Source of the DNA: Papaver somniferum
Taxonomy: Eukaryota; Streptophyta; Magnoliopsida; Ranunculales; Papaveraceae
NCBI RefSeq assembly: GCF_003573695.1
Contig: NW_020650526.1
Coordinates: 3,920,208 to 3,984,207 of the forward strand
DNA length: 64,000 bases
Direction: 5' to 3'
Both the position numbers and the translations under genes were made by a program. Shown here in pieces: positions 44,156-55,534 of the stretch. Within the stretch, counting starts at the first letter, position 1. The number at the start of each line of letters is the position of its first letter. Under the pieces are notes generated by a model. The model was given only the letters and a program-made list of their open reading frames with translations. It made no database searches and was not told the DNA's origin.

Positions 44156-44327
44156 GGAATCCACTGGAGAGACACTGCTGACGAAAGCACGGATCCGGAC
44201 GAGCGACAGAAAAAAAGAAGAAGGTCAATACCTCTTTTCATATGGACGGAGTTTGTAGAGTTTGCACAGAATAAAGTTTCCTTCTTGCTCCATGAACGGG
44301 AATAGATGACTTGGCGCGACTATGTTA

Positions 44328-45070
44328 CCCCGGGCCCGAAACATCCCTCCTGAATTCTTCCTAAGTTTCACTGTCGGGACGTTTTCACCTCCTAAACGGG
44401 ATCAAACCCTAAATATTCCCGCAATGGGAGATAGGATATTCTTTTCCGGTCAGATGGATGGGCGTACCGTCAAAATATGAGTTCGTACGAGAATTCTACA
44501 ACGATTTTAGTAAAGAGCGCTAATTAGGGTTTCGGCATCCCAAACCCTGATTTCGACAAAGTTGCCAGGCGTCATCACCACCGTTTGGTGGCCGAAGTTC
44601 CAGCGCCATCACCACCATTTGGTATCCGAAGTTCCAAAACCAGTTCCCATCCTTCCACGGAACTGAAGCCAGCCGTTATCCTTCCACGGAACTGAAGCTA
44701 GTCGACATCATTCCACGGGCCCGCAACATCCCTCCTGAATTCTTTCTGAGTTTTACTATCGGGCCGTTTTCACCTCCTAAACGAGTTCCAAACCTAAATA
44801 TTTCCTCGTAAAGAGATATGATATTCTTTTCCGGTCAGATGGAGGGGAATACCGTCAAAATACGAGTTCGTACGAGAATTCTACAACGATTCTAGTAAGG
44901 GGCGCTAATTAGGGTTTCAGCATGCCAAACCTAATTTAGACAAAGTTTCCAGGAGCCATCACTACCATTTGATAACCGAAGTTCCAGCGTCATCACCATC
45001 ATTTGGCAGCCGAAGTTCTGAAACCAGTTTATACCATTCCGTGGACTGAAGACAGTTTCCACCATTCCTC
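44328..45070. repeat. About 390 bp tandem duplication
   Basis: GGGCCCG.AACATCCCTCCTGAATTCT through GCGCTAATTAGGGTTTC and GTTCCAG recurs at 44328 and 44718 with about 10% difference by eye. It is transcript-like in composition but has no ORF. 44156-44327 holds nothing recognised. Confidence 0.85.
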
Positions 45071-45089
45071 GGAACGAAGCCAGTTTTCT

Positions 45090-45226
45090 CCCGTTCCAAG
45101 CCGACCGACGCCTGCGGCTCCCATTCCAAGCCGACCAACGCGTGCGGCTCCCATTCCAAGCCGACTGACGTCTGCGGCTCCCATTCCAAGCCGACCAATG
45201 CCTGCGGCTCGCATTCCAAGCTGACA
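45090..45226. repeat. 30 bp minisatellite, about 4.5 units
   Basis: Unit CCATTCCAAGCCGACCAACG plus CGTGCGGCTC, with start points 45090, 45120, 45150, 45180 and a partial 45210. Open on several frames as a by-product of its length being a multiple of three. 45227-45451 is plain. Confidence 0.9.
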
Positions 45227-45651
45227 ATCTACGTCTCACCACTTCACGGTCTAGCCAGCAACACCACAAGTAGAATCTATGCAAGGCCTCCAACACGAGA
45301 ATAACGAACTCTCCTTACCTCTCGAAAAAGGTTAGCCTGGTCTTCTTGACCATATTTTAACTACTTGTCTATTCGATTTTGTCCTCGCCTGTCGCCATCT
45401 TATGCTTACCTCGCAACAATGCTCATGTTCCGAGATAAGCATGGGACTTAATGTTGATGGTGGTTTTTAGCTTAGGGTTAAAATCGTAAACATGTACAAC
45501 TGACATGACGTCACTATGACCATTAGCACATTTATTGAATCAATCAGCATGCCTAATCAAGAACTACCGGGGTACCTTTTTTTTATGGGTCATGTTCCAC
45601 GGCAGAACCCTTAACATCGACTGACATCATCAATGCCAAACCCTAATTCTC

Positions 45652-45990
45652 ATGCTACCGCGCCAAGGCATGCCAACCATGCCAGCCGCACCACTGTGCC
45701 AATGTCAAACCATGTCAGCCACGTCTACCGCGCCAAGGCACGCCAACCATGCCAGCCGCACCACTGTGCCAATGGCAAACCATGTCAGCCACGTCTCCGT
45801 GCCAAGGCATTCCATCCATGCCAGCCGCACCACTGTGACGTTGGAAAACCATGGCAGCCACATCTCCGCGCCAAGGCATGCCAAACATGCCAGCCGCACC
45901 ACTGTGCCAATGGCAAACCATGCCAGCCACGTTTACCGCGCCTAGGCATCCCAACCATGCTAGCCGCACCATGCGCCAATGGCATGCCAA
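45652..45990. repeat. 69-70 bp tandem repeat in the LTR
   Basis: CAGCCGCACCACTGTG occurs at 45683, 45753, 45822 and 45891, with a variant at 45960, within units built on CCAAGGCATGCCAACCATGC. C-rich; creates false long frames in several reading frames. Confidence 0.9.
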
Positions 45991-46074
45991 ACCCTTGGCC
46001 CCACCATCCCAAGCCAACCGCACCTTGCCTTGGCCCCACCATGCCAAGCCAACCGCACCTTTCCTTGACCCCAC

Positions 46075-46800
46075 CATGCCGGCCTTCCCTATGCGTCTAC
46101 CAAAAACGAAGGCGTGCGACGATCAACGACCACCCTTCAATCCTAGATGCAAATCCTATCCGTCCAAGGTCGCCAAACAACGCATGAACCTTTGTCGCCA
46201 AAACCCTAGTTTTGGCCACGCCAAACCGCGCCAAGGCATGCCATGACACACACGCCAATGGCATGCCAACCATCTTGTTGCGCCATGCCATGTCGGCCTT
46301 CCCTATGCGGCTACCAAAAACGAAGGCGTGCGACGATCAACGGCCACCCTTCAATCCTAGATGCAAATCCTAGCCGTCTAAGGTCGCCAAACAACGCATG
46401 GTAACCTTTGGCCCAAAACCCTTGTTTTGGCCACGCCAAACCGCGCCAAGGCATGCCATGCCACATGTGCCAATGGCATGCCAACGACCTTGTCGCGCCA
46501 TACCATGCCGGCCTTCCCTATGCGGCTACAAAAACGAAGGAGTGTGACGAACAACGGCCACCCTTCCATCCTAGATGTAAATCCTAGCCATCCAAGGTTG
46601 TCAAACAACGCATGGTAACCTTTGGCCCCAAACCCTAGTTTTGGCCACGCCAAACCGCGCCAAGGCATGCCATGCAATGTGCCAATGGCATGCCAACCAC
46701 CTCGCTGCGCCACGCCATACCGTCCTTCCCTATGCGGCTACCAAGACGAAGGCCTGCAACAATCAACGACCACTTTTTCATCTAAGGTGCAGATCTTAGC
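46075..46800. repeat. About 213 bp tandem repeat, 3.5 units, in the LTR
   Basis: CCTTCCCTATGCG recurs at about 46084, 46298, 46512 and 46724, each followed by GACGATCAACGGCCACCCTT-type text and GTTTTGGCCACGCCAAACCG. No coding evidence. Confidence 0.9.
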
Positions 46801-47859
46801 CGTCCAAGGTTACCATCTAACGCATGGCAACCTTTTGCCCTAGTTTGGTCGCGCCTAAACAAATCCAAAACCCTAACTTTGGCCGCGCCTAAACTAGGCC
46901 ATATTAAAGCCATACTGATCATGCTTGCATGCCACTAGCTACCAAACGAAGGGTTGCAATAATCAACGACTACCTTTCCTCCTAAGATACAAAATCTCGA
47001 CCGTCGAAGGTCACCACCGAGCCGGCAAGTCTCCCAAGCTCAACTTGACAGAAAACAACAACGTGCTACATGTTTTCCATGAAAACACTCGAGACATCAA
47101 CGCATGTCACAAACTGGGGGATGCTCATTGGGTATTGGTTTGGCGGTTTACAACGTGCGGCGTACACTACGCCCGTTATAAGAAAGTGTCATAAGGATGA
47201 GGCGGTTAGTATATACAGGGAGTAATGGTGAAACCCTTCCTTTTATGGAACATCAATTCCAGGCGTTACCGGTTACCACCTCCTCCCATTTACTCACCCG
47301 TTTTCCATTTCTTAATGAGACTAGAGTACGTTTGACTTCGACTTCGACTTGTATAAATAGGTATCACCGAACAACAAGTTTAGGTCATGAGCATACAACA
47401 CTCAGAAAATATTTGCTAGCTTTCCATCTGTTAGCTTCCCAATTTCTGATACAAGTCGTAGAAAACAACTACTTTTCCAGAATCAACTATTCTGGTCTCA
47501 ACACTTTCTTCGCTTCCCTCCCCAAAACCAACCCTTCTCCTTCAATTTTTAACCGAAGCAAGTCTGGAACGACCATTTCTTGGTTTAGGCCGGATTTGTA
47601 CAGATTGATCTCTCAAATCTAAAGTACTCCCTTGCAGTACATTGTTTAGGGTTTAAATTCGTTTCTCACCCACACACGCGAAATTACCAAAATCAGCAGA
47701 AACCGTTTTCACCCTCAAAAAAGTTTGTACTTGTTATGTTTTTAATGACATACATCCGGATTTATTTTGTATGAATGTTATTCTTGTGTTTCTTTAGGAT
47801 ATGTCAGTTTGCAGGAAGGTTTATTGGTTATTACAGGAAACAGACTCATATAAATGGTG

Positions 47860-48040
47860 TCAACTCCAACTGTGATCCCATTTTTTGTGGATCAACTTCC
47901 ATTGGTTATCCCACTTAATGGGATCAACTTCAATTGTTGATCCCACTTAAAGGGATCAACTTTGGTTGTTGACACTGTAATCTGGAAACATTGTTCCAGA
48001 GTTCTGGGTTTTTGGGTCAACTTCCATTGTTGACACAACT
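47860..48040. repeat. GGGATCAAC/GTTGATCCC palindrome array
   Basis: Five or more related inverted motifs in 180 bp. The clearest is 47920-47944, with a perfect 9 bp stem (GGGATCAAC and GTTGATCCC) around a 7-base loop. Others degrade to GGGTCAAC...GTTGACAC. Confidence 0.85.
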
Positions 48041-48074
48041 GAACTGAGATATATTATAGTTATTTCTTCTGAAA

Positions 48075-48262
48075 TGATGACGGCGGCGGCGACGGTGGTG
48101 GCGGCAGCAACGGTGACATCATCAACAATGGTAGTGGTGGTGGAATATTAGTGGCGGTCGTGGTGGTGGTGGAATGGTGGTGGCGGTGGTGGTCGTGGTG
48201 AAGTGGTGGTGGCGGCGATGCTGGTAGTGGTGAAATTGTGGTGGTGATGGTGGCGGCAGTGA
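48075..48262. repeat. GGT/GGC-rich simple repeat
   Basis: Interrupted GGT, GGC and GAT triplets (GATGACGGCGGCGGCGACGG and so on). Low complexity. 48263-48636 is AT-rich with nothing recognised. Confidence 0.85.
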
Positions 48263-48636
48263 AGTAATAGAGAAAGAAATTTGTTAAGAGATAAGGTTTT
48301 TAAAAGAAAAATAATATTATAAGTGAGGGCATTAAGGTAATCTATATTTTACTGGATAATGTTTTGAAATGATAGGGATATATTTATTGTTGTATAAGAG
48401 TATATTTGTTGGGTGTCAAAACTAAAGGTATTTAATTAATATACCCTTCTTAATATCTTCATTCTCTAATTAGCTTTCGGTCTAAGTTATATGAAGTTCA
48501 AATATTGATATCATATTTAGTTACTTCCATCTTATAATTTACGCAACTAAATATCAATAAATGGGATATTTATGAACTATATGGGGATTTTTGTGAACTA
48601 TACTAAAGCATGCGGCACTGGAGTAACTAAATATTA

Positions 48637-48721
48637 TATTCCATTCAAAATAATAGATTGGTTTCATGTATAAATGTGAATTATATGTAAGACCAGCCTA
48701 TTATTTTAAAACAGAGGGAGT
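48637..48721. mobile_element. Stowaway-like MITE relic
   Basis: Left TATTCCATTCAAAATAATAG is inverted with imperfections against right CTATTATTTTAAAACAGAGG followed by GAGTA. The CTCCCTC-type end and TA context fit Tc1/mariner-derived Stowaway elements. Confidence 0.5.
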
Positions 48722-48850
48722 ATTGATCAAACAGTTAACTGCATTATCTTCAAAAACTTATCCAAATCTTGCGAAAAGCCCTCTCGTCTCTCTCAAATCT
48801 TGTAACGAAGAAAAAAAAAAGCCCTCTCGTCTTTATAAAATCTTCAAACT

Positions 48851-49878
48851 AAGAACCCTAATCTTATAATCTTCTTTCCTCTCTCTTCTTTCTCTCTTTA
48901 TCTCTCTTGCGAAAAAAGAAAACTCTTCCTTATCTTCACCGCCTCTTCTTTTCTTCCAGATCTAGGTAATTTCTTGCTTGATTTGGGTCTTTCTGGCTCA
49001 AATTGAGTGAGGAATTATCATGTTTATACTATAGTTATTTGTGTTTCCTTTGTTTGCTTTAGTTCCAGCAATTGTTTTGCTCCCAATTTGGATTTCACTT
49101 CCTGAATTGGTTGTTGGCTGATATGGTGGTTAAATTGGTTGATTTCTAAATTCAACAAGTAGAGGATTGATGATTAGTGGTTCAAATTTGGGTTTGTTTT
49201 CCAGATTTGGTTGATGTTGATGTTGTTGTGATTTTGGGTTTATTTAATAAGTTTTTTTGGTGGTTGTCGATAATATCAGTGGTGATGATGTTAATGATGG
49301 TGGTGGTTGGTGTGGTGGCTCAGCTTGTTTTGCAACTTCTATGTAGCGATTGTTCTATTTCAGTTTGTGAAAATAAATCAGTTGTTGGTTGCTTTGGCTG
49401 TGATGGAATCCTTGCGGATGTTTGTATCAGAACATGGTGACGATGCTGCCGTTTTAATGTTGTTCACGGTGTTGATGCAGAGCTGACTGCTAGGGTTTCG
49501 ATGGATTGCGGGTCGGATCGGGTCTTTGGGGTCTGAGTTTGTTTGTAAACCTGGGCTTTGTGTATCTTTGGGGTCTAGTTTGTTGTTCTGTTTGTAAACT
49601 GTCTGTGTTGCCTCCACTTTTTTCAGTGGAATATGTTCTCAGAGTCGGTTTCTTATGTCTCGGTTTGGTTTCTTTAGTTGTCTGCAATATGGATGCTAGT
49701 TATCCCTTATGATTTGTTCTGGGGATTTTCAACAGTATGGATTTCCAATTGGTATTCAGTAGAAGCTTGTCGATTTATGGGTCGCCGTTTCGGCAACTGG
49801 TTTACTTTGTTATGGGGTCTTGTAACGTTTCTCTCTAGAGCTTTCGTTTAATGGAATATATCCCCTTTGTTCAAAAAA
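48851..49878 (+). mobile_element. Retroposed segment with LINE-like 3' end
   Basis: Ends in a short A run after TTTAATGGAATATATCCCCT, typical of plant LINE tails, and is flanked by AAAATCTTCAAACT (48837-48850) and AAAATCTTCACAAACT (about 49877-49892), a plausible imperfect target duplication. The 5' part is pyrimidine-rich like a transcript leader. Frames at 49177-49440 and 49506-49712 have no family signature. Could be a 5'-truncated LINE or a processed transcript. Confidence 0.45.
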
Positions 49879-49982
49879 AAATCTTCACAAACTATATACA
49901 GTGTCACCCGATAATAATATGGTATACTTAAGGTATCTCACAACTAATACAACAAAGACAAAAAAAAACTACAATCTAGCAA

Positions 49983-50155
49983 GTCATTGCAATATATTAG
50001 GTTTGGTTGGTCTTGGATGAAACTTGGTAGGCCAATATGTAGACCGAATTCGAACGAACTCGGTAGTTCTATACAATAAAAGCAAGCAAAGGAATAAGGA
50101 TTCAGCACAATCCACTGTGAGTACTAAGGCAGACTCATAACTGATTGCTGCTTTT
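49983..50155 (-). pseudogene. Relic of another ankyrin/PGG gene: coding tail fused to 5' flank
   Basis: 49983-50053 encodes YWPTKFHPRPTKPNILQ-stop, matching the STYWPTKLHQRTTKRK end of the 62483 gene. Immediately upstream (50054-50155), text such as AAAAGCAAGCAAAGGAATAA and CACTGTGAGTACT matches the S-block 5' flank (33410-33490). All exons between are missing. The remaining 5' flank is at 61140-61630, displaced by insertions. Confidence 0.75.
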
Positions 50156-50162
50156 CGGAGCG

Positions 50163-50422
50163 GCTACGATGTGGTCGGGCCACATATTTCAAGTATGTGG
50201 CGCCTCTTTATATTTTGACACATATTGTAAAATAGAAAATAAAGTTTAAAAATTGTTTTATTACACAACTGTTTAACTAAAAAAATAATTAAATTCGTAC
50301 TTTTTCTCAAAAAATAAATATACTTTACGGGGATTTAGAGGGGTAGGTTTTTAGGTTATACAGGTGTCAATAAATAAAGATGATCCATATACAATGAGTA
50401 AGTGGCCCGACCACATCGTAGA
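50163..50422. mobile_element. MITE with 20 bp perfect TIR
   Basis: CTACGATGTGGTCGGGCCAC and its exact complement bound about 260 bp of AT-rich DNA. The direct repeat CGGAGCG lies at 50156-50162 and 50423-50429. A 7-8 bp duplication suggests hAT, but the superfamily is not certain. Confidence 0.85.
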
Positions 50423-50432
50423 CGGAGCGCTT

Positions 50433-53400
50433 TGTAAAGACCCTGAAGCTAGTCAACGCTATTTGACTGGTCAAGAGATGATCAAGTGATGATTTATCCG
50501 CTAAGGACTCGATTAATTAATATAGATTTTAATTAATAAGAATTAATCTAACTACGATTTAGAAAGGAAACTAGTACCGTTGGGTATATCTTGGAAATTT
50601 ACGCAAAATGGACTACTCGAACGTGCCAAACATAGAAGAATTTATCGGATTAGTGAGAAGGGAAAAAGAGTCTTGTTGCACCTAGACCGACCGTGGCTGC
50701 CCATATCCAAGTAATGGGTGTCTTTATCACGTTTCCTTGGTATTATCTACACCAAATCGAGAGGAATTATTTATCTTCTTCTTTTCTTCTTCTTTCCTCT
50801 TCTTCTTCTGTTCTTCAGTCGAGAGATGATTGAGTAATCAAATTAGTGGCTTTGAGATCGACGAAAGAAGATGCAGATCGAGTATTGATTATTGGTGATG
50901 GTGTTGAAGTTGTTTAAGCACGAGATGAAGAGGTTAGAGTTGTTGCTGTAAATTGATGATGTGATTTCTGATGTTAGGGTTTATATGGAATTGAGATGTG
51001 ATTCGTGTTGTTGTTAGATGAAGATTAAAAGGGTTGATGTTCAATTGAAGCAGTACAATTTTTCTGGTGGTTGAAATCGAAGAATTAAGTTTTCTGAGAT
51101 TTTTTGAAGTTATGATTGGTGATGATTAAGAACATGATAAACAGAGTTGTGGTTAGATGAGGAATCATGGGTAGAGGATTAATTGAAGTTGTAGAGTTGT
51201 TTTGTTGGTGAATCAAAAGTTATTGTTTTATAAGAAGTTCGAAGAAGAACCAGAAGATAAAGGTGTTGGTTTAGGGGATTAAATTAAAGGATGGGTCTGA
51301 TAGTATTGAAGAGTTGATTGATGTTTTGAATGTTAATTTGAGATTGAAGATAATCAGGGTTTCAGCGAATTGGTTTCATGAATTCGATTAAGGATTGATA
51401 AGAAGAGGTTAAAAGGTGGGTTTAATCAAGTTGAAGATTTGGTTGATGCTGTGAACTCGAATTAGGAAAAGAATGATTTGGGATTTCACATAGATTTGGA
51501 GTTAGAGCTCATGGATTGAACTGCCATTGGAGAAAAAGAGTTTGAAGTCAACTGATTGAGGTAATTTGTCTTTCTGAGTTAGATCAGTAATTATTCAATA
51601 GTGATTATTGAGTTTGTATGGTTGATAATGGAATTAGGACTTGAATTGAGTATGGATTGAAGTTATAGTTTGGTTTTAAGAATATCTTAAGTTACAAGGA
51701 AAAGGGTTGATCCATAAATTGAGTTAACTACAAGGTGTTAAGGGTTATTGTTGATGAGAGTGAATTCTGAGATGGTATTGCAGGTTAGTGATGAAGCTGC
51801 CAGTTTTACTCAGTGAAGAACTGAATTGATAGTGATGATGTTGAACTGGTTTGTGTGGGGATGGTGTTAGTATAATATGATGATGGGGCCAGTTAGATGA
51901 ATGTATAGGATTTGGTAGTTTCATTGAGTTGCACTTGAAGGGAATTGGGGATGCTATTAGGAGGTGACTGTGTTGTTGGGTTGAAGATGTAGTATTAGTC
52001 TGAGTTAAGAGGAATTGGATTGCAGGTGAGTCTGGTGGTGTTGTGATGAGTTGTAGTTGATGAATTAAATGGTGGTGGTGTATGTGAGGTTATATTTGTG
52101 ATTGGGTTGTGATCACAGTACATGGAGGAGGTCTGAGATGTATTTGAATGAGTGAAGCGGTAACTGGTAATGTTTGGGGGATATAAATGAGGTGTGTATT
52201 GCAGTTATGGGTACTGATCAAGTATGGAATTACAGGTAATTGTAGAGTTATGTTGTGTGACAAATGTAGCTAATGGAATTGTGCTTTGAACAAGAAATAT
52301 TGCAAGGGCTGGATACAACTTAGGAGTTTTGTAATGGTAGATGAGTAGCTTGAAGATATTCTCAATGGAAGCTTGCTTCTGCTACCTAAAGGTAAGCTGA
52401 GTTTGTATTTGCTAATGAGTTATGAAGTTTTCTGAATTGGTGTATAGTTGAAATGTTATAGATGAAGTTATAATTTGTGTAATGTTACATTTTACAGAAT
52501 CAAGTTAGTAGAGGTTGTGTAACTATGATAGAATTAGTCTGTTGGTCACCCCAGTCGGCTTAGCTGACTCAGTGTATTTGTTTGAGTTGAATCTTCTTGA
52601 CTCAGATTCACTCAGTGAGCCAAGACCAGACCTGACCCTGACCAGGATTGACCGAGTTAACCTTTTTGACTTGACTTGGATCAATTGACCTGACCTTAAA
52701 CAGTTGACTTAGACGTTGACTGTTAGTTGATCTTTGACCGTCAATCTGACCGTTAGCGACTGTTAGTTGACTAGGATGAACCCTGTTTTCTTAATTAGAT
52801 GTTCTGGACCTCTTGTGGTCCGAATTGACCGTTGGTTTCTTCTACAAAGTTGTAGATATTCATAAGACTTAGCTAATGGACTATAGAACCAACCTAATTG
52901 AATTGGTAAATTTTAGACTTGCTAAAGATAGATAAATAAAAGGTGTAAAGTCATAAATAGGCTTAGAACCATTAGTTAGACTTGTATGATTCTTGTGTGA
53001 GTCATTTTGGCTAGTTTCTTAGACTTCTTGTGTGATTAACAGTTAGTGTTTACTAACAACGATCGATTCAAATAATGAACCAGTGGATCGTGGATCTCGA
53101 GGTAGGCGTGGCCTGTCATCAAAAGAGGTGGGAATTTACATTTAGCTCTTTTGTGATTATTGTTGTTTTCTTTTACAAAAGTTTATGTTTAAAAAATTCA
53201 TGCATAGTCTGATTGTGTATTCCATGCATTGTTTTATTTTAAACTCCGAAAGTAGCGTTGACTCTTTTAATCTTTCAATTATTTGGAAAGGAATTGTAAT
53301 GCCTTGTTAGTCTTTATGAATTGTTTGGGAAATAAGAATTTCCATTTGATTGTTTGGAAATGAGAATTTCCATCTGTAGTATATAGGGTACTGCTCCTTC

Positions 53401-53976
53401 ATTTACTGGTGCGGGACGAGTCACCATATTATTATCTAGGTGCGGGATGAGTCGCCATATTATTATCTAGGTGCCGGATGAGTCGCCATATTATTATCTA
53501 GTTTAGAAGGAGTTAGTTCCATATACATGATTGTTTACCTCTGTGAATTGGTTGTGTTTTAGTGTTAGGGAAAACATGAATTGTTTTCAAATCATTTCCA
53601 ATGATTACTTAAAAGTTAAATGTTATTTCTACGAGGCACCCCTTTTAGGGATGATATGCTCACCCATTCCCACTTTCAGTTTCAGAGACAGATTAGAGTT
53701 GTGCAGCGAAAGCTTCGAGGAGTTGAGTCCATTAGTTGGTTAACTTTTGCCATGTTTATTATGTTGTATATTCTATTTGTAAACCAAATGACTATTGTAT
53801 ATGTATCGTTTGAGAGGAGTTCTTGTATATATATATTTCAGATCGGGGTTAGTTTTGGGTTAAGTTTTATAACAGATTTCTTATTTGAATGTTTAAGTAA
53901 ATGTTTTGGATTCTTAGTGCCTCTTTATTTAGTTAATATTTTGGATTAGTCAGCTGCTAGCTTTGGAGGCTCTACA
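50433..53976 (+). repeat. Left LTR (3544 bp)
   Basis: TGTAAAGACC...GCTCTACA. It contains a run of TTGAC motifs at 52605-52832 and three 31 bp repeats (GTGCGGGACGAGTCACCATA...) at 53409-53501. Compared with the right LTR it has about 330 bp extra around 52157-52490. Confidence 0.92.
52605..52832 (+). promoter_or_regulatory. Cluster of W-box cores in the left LTR
   Basis: About ten TTGACC or TTGACT pentamer-plus-one sites within 230 bp, on the plus strand. TTGAC[CT] is the core recognised by WRKY factors, so the LTR could respond to defence signals. The cluster is retained in the right LTR (59735-59975). Confidence 0.55.
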
Positions 53977-53980
53977 GTGT

Positions 53981-53992
53981 TGGTATCAGAGC
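53981..53992 (+). other. Primer-binding site, tRNA-Met type
   Basis: TGGTATCAGAGC, the standard plant initiator-tRNA complement, four bases after the LTR end. Confidence 0.95.
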
Positions 53993-55534
53993 TCACTATT
54001 GGATCTTACATGGGAATAGATAGAAATAGCCAGTGCCAGTTAGTGAACTAGATTAGTTTAGAACTGGGTTGGGTTGTGAGATAAATCTTAATCACTAAAA
54101 GCTATTAATAATTAAAAGATATATTTGATTGATTGATTTGTTTGTTTGTTTGGTTGTTTGTATATATAAAGAAGTAAAAATTGTAGGGTACACCAATAAC
54201 TTCAGCTAATAAGGATTTGAGATTAATAATCTAAAAAGTGTGAACACGTAGACAATCTAATACTATAAAAATAATGAGATTAGTATTATTGATAGATCTT
54301 GTAAATCACATAGAAACTTACTGAACAAATCGACTTATATGAAGAGTAAACAAATTATAATTACATAAATGTTAATAATATCTTTGGGACTTAATAATAT
54401 CTGTAAGACTAGTTAGAATGACAATGTTAATAATAACAATATTATAATAGTAACTATGGATGATAATAAGAGTAATAATAAATTAAATAAAGTAATGTTA
54501 GCTTTTCTCAAATAGTATCATATAAAACTTAATTTAACTGAAATTTCAATAAGGATATATAACGGTAAAATAATAATAACTACGATTAATTAAATAGTTA
54601 TGNNNNNNNNNNNNNNNNNNNNNNNNNNNNNNNNNNNNNNNNNNNNNNNNNNNNNNNNNNNNNNNNNNNNNNNNNNNNNNNNNNNNNNNNNNNNNNNNNN
54701 NNNNNNNNNNNNNNNNNNNNNNNNNNNNNNNNNNNNNNNNNNNNNNNNNNNNNNNNNNNNNNNNNNNNNNNNNNNNNNNNNNNNNNNNNNNNNNNNNNNN
54801 NNNNNNNNNNNNNNNNNNNNNNNNNNNNNNNNNNNNNNNNNNNNNNNNNNNNNNNNNNNNNNNNNNNNNNNNNNNNNNNNNNNNNNNNNNNNNNNNNNNN
54901 NNNNNNNNNNNNNNNNNNNNNNNNNNNNNNNNNNNNNNNNNNNNNNNNNNNNNNNNNNNNNNNNNNNNNNNNNNNNNNNNNNNNNNNNNNNNNNNNNNNN
55001 NNNNNNNNNNNNNNNNNNNNNNNNNNNNNNNNNNNNNNNNNNNNNNNNNNNNNNNNNNNNNNNNNNNNNNNNNNNNNNNNNNAGTTACGCTAGTAACTAA
55101 GGGGGGAAATTTGATAAAGAATAATTAAAATGATAATATAATTAAGACAATAATTTTTGATAAGATAAGCAAATGATAATATTATATAATACTAACTACT
55201 TTATAGGATAGTAATAGCGAAATGTAGTTTTTATTAACAGTACAACTTAAGGATTACTTAGCAATAATATAAAATTTAAGGAAATAAAGTTAGATCAAAT
55301 TAAATCTAATAGTATTAATAAATTTAAACTTGGCCTTATAATTAATTAAGGTTAACTCTTATTGTCCTAAGAAATAAGAAATAAATGTAATAATAATAAT
55401 AAAATATTAATACCAAACAACTATGAAAATTTGTTAGCGATTATTTACTCATATCAAGTCAGATACTGAAATAAACAAATAGATATAATTTTATATTTGG
55501 ATAATGGTAATAACATTAAGTTGTTAAAAAAATA
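53993..55534. other. Internal region, left part, with 480 N gap
   Basis: AT-rich, many AATAAT runs, no ORF of retroviral type. N run 54603-55082; an apparent frame across it is an artefact. Confidence 0.7.

Larger units (their letters stand above)
45452..47716 (+). mobile_element. Gypsy-family LTR, probably solo or truncated
   Basis: The 3' portion (TATA box TATAAATAG at 47352-47360, then TTCTTGGTTTAGGCCGGA, CAGATTGATCTCTC and AAGTACTCCCTTGCAGT) matches the minus-strand LTR at 1003-1260. The likely end is CCCTCA at 47716. No primer site follows, so no internal domain is attached on this side. The start at TGTTGATGGTGG (45452) is a guess, and no matching target duplication was found. Confidence 0.55.

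Noticed and set aside
45633..46246. Long overlapping open frames (up to 184 codons) on both strands
   Set aside because: They are open in several frames at once because they translate 69 bp and 213 bp C-rich tandem repeats inside an LTR; no domain or codon-usage support.
49983..50155. Last exon of an intact ankyrin/PGG gene
   Set aside because: Only about 17 codons and a stop remain, joined directly to promoter-type text; kept as a relic.
54600..55100. A 166-codon frame
   Set aside because: Spans the 480 N gap; no real residues.
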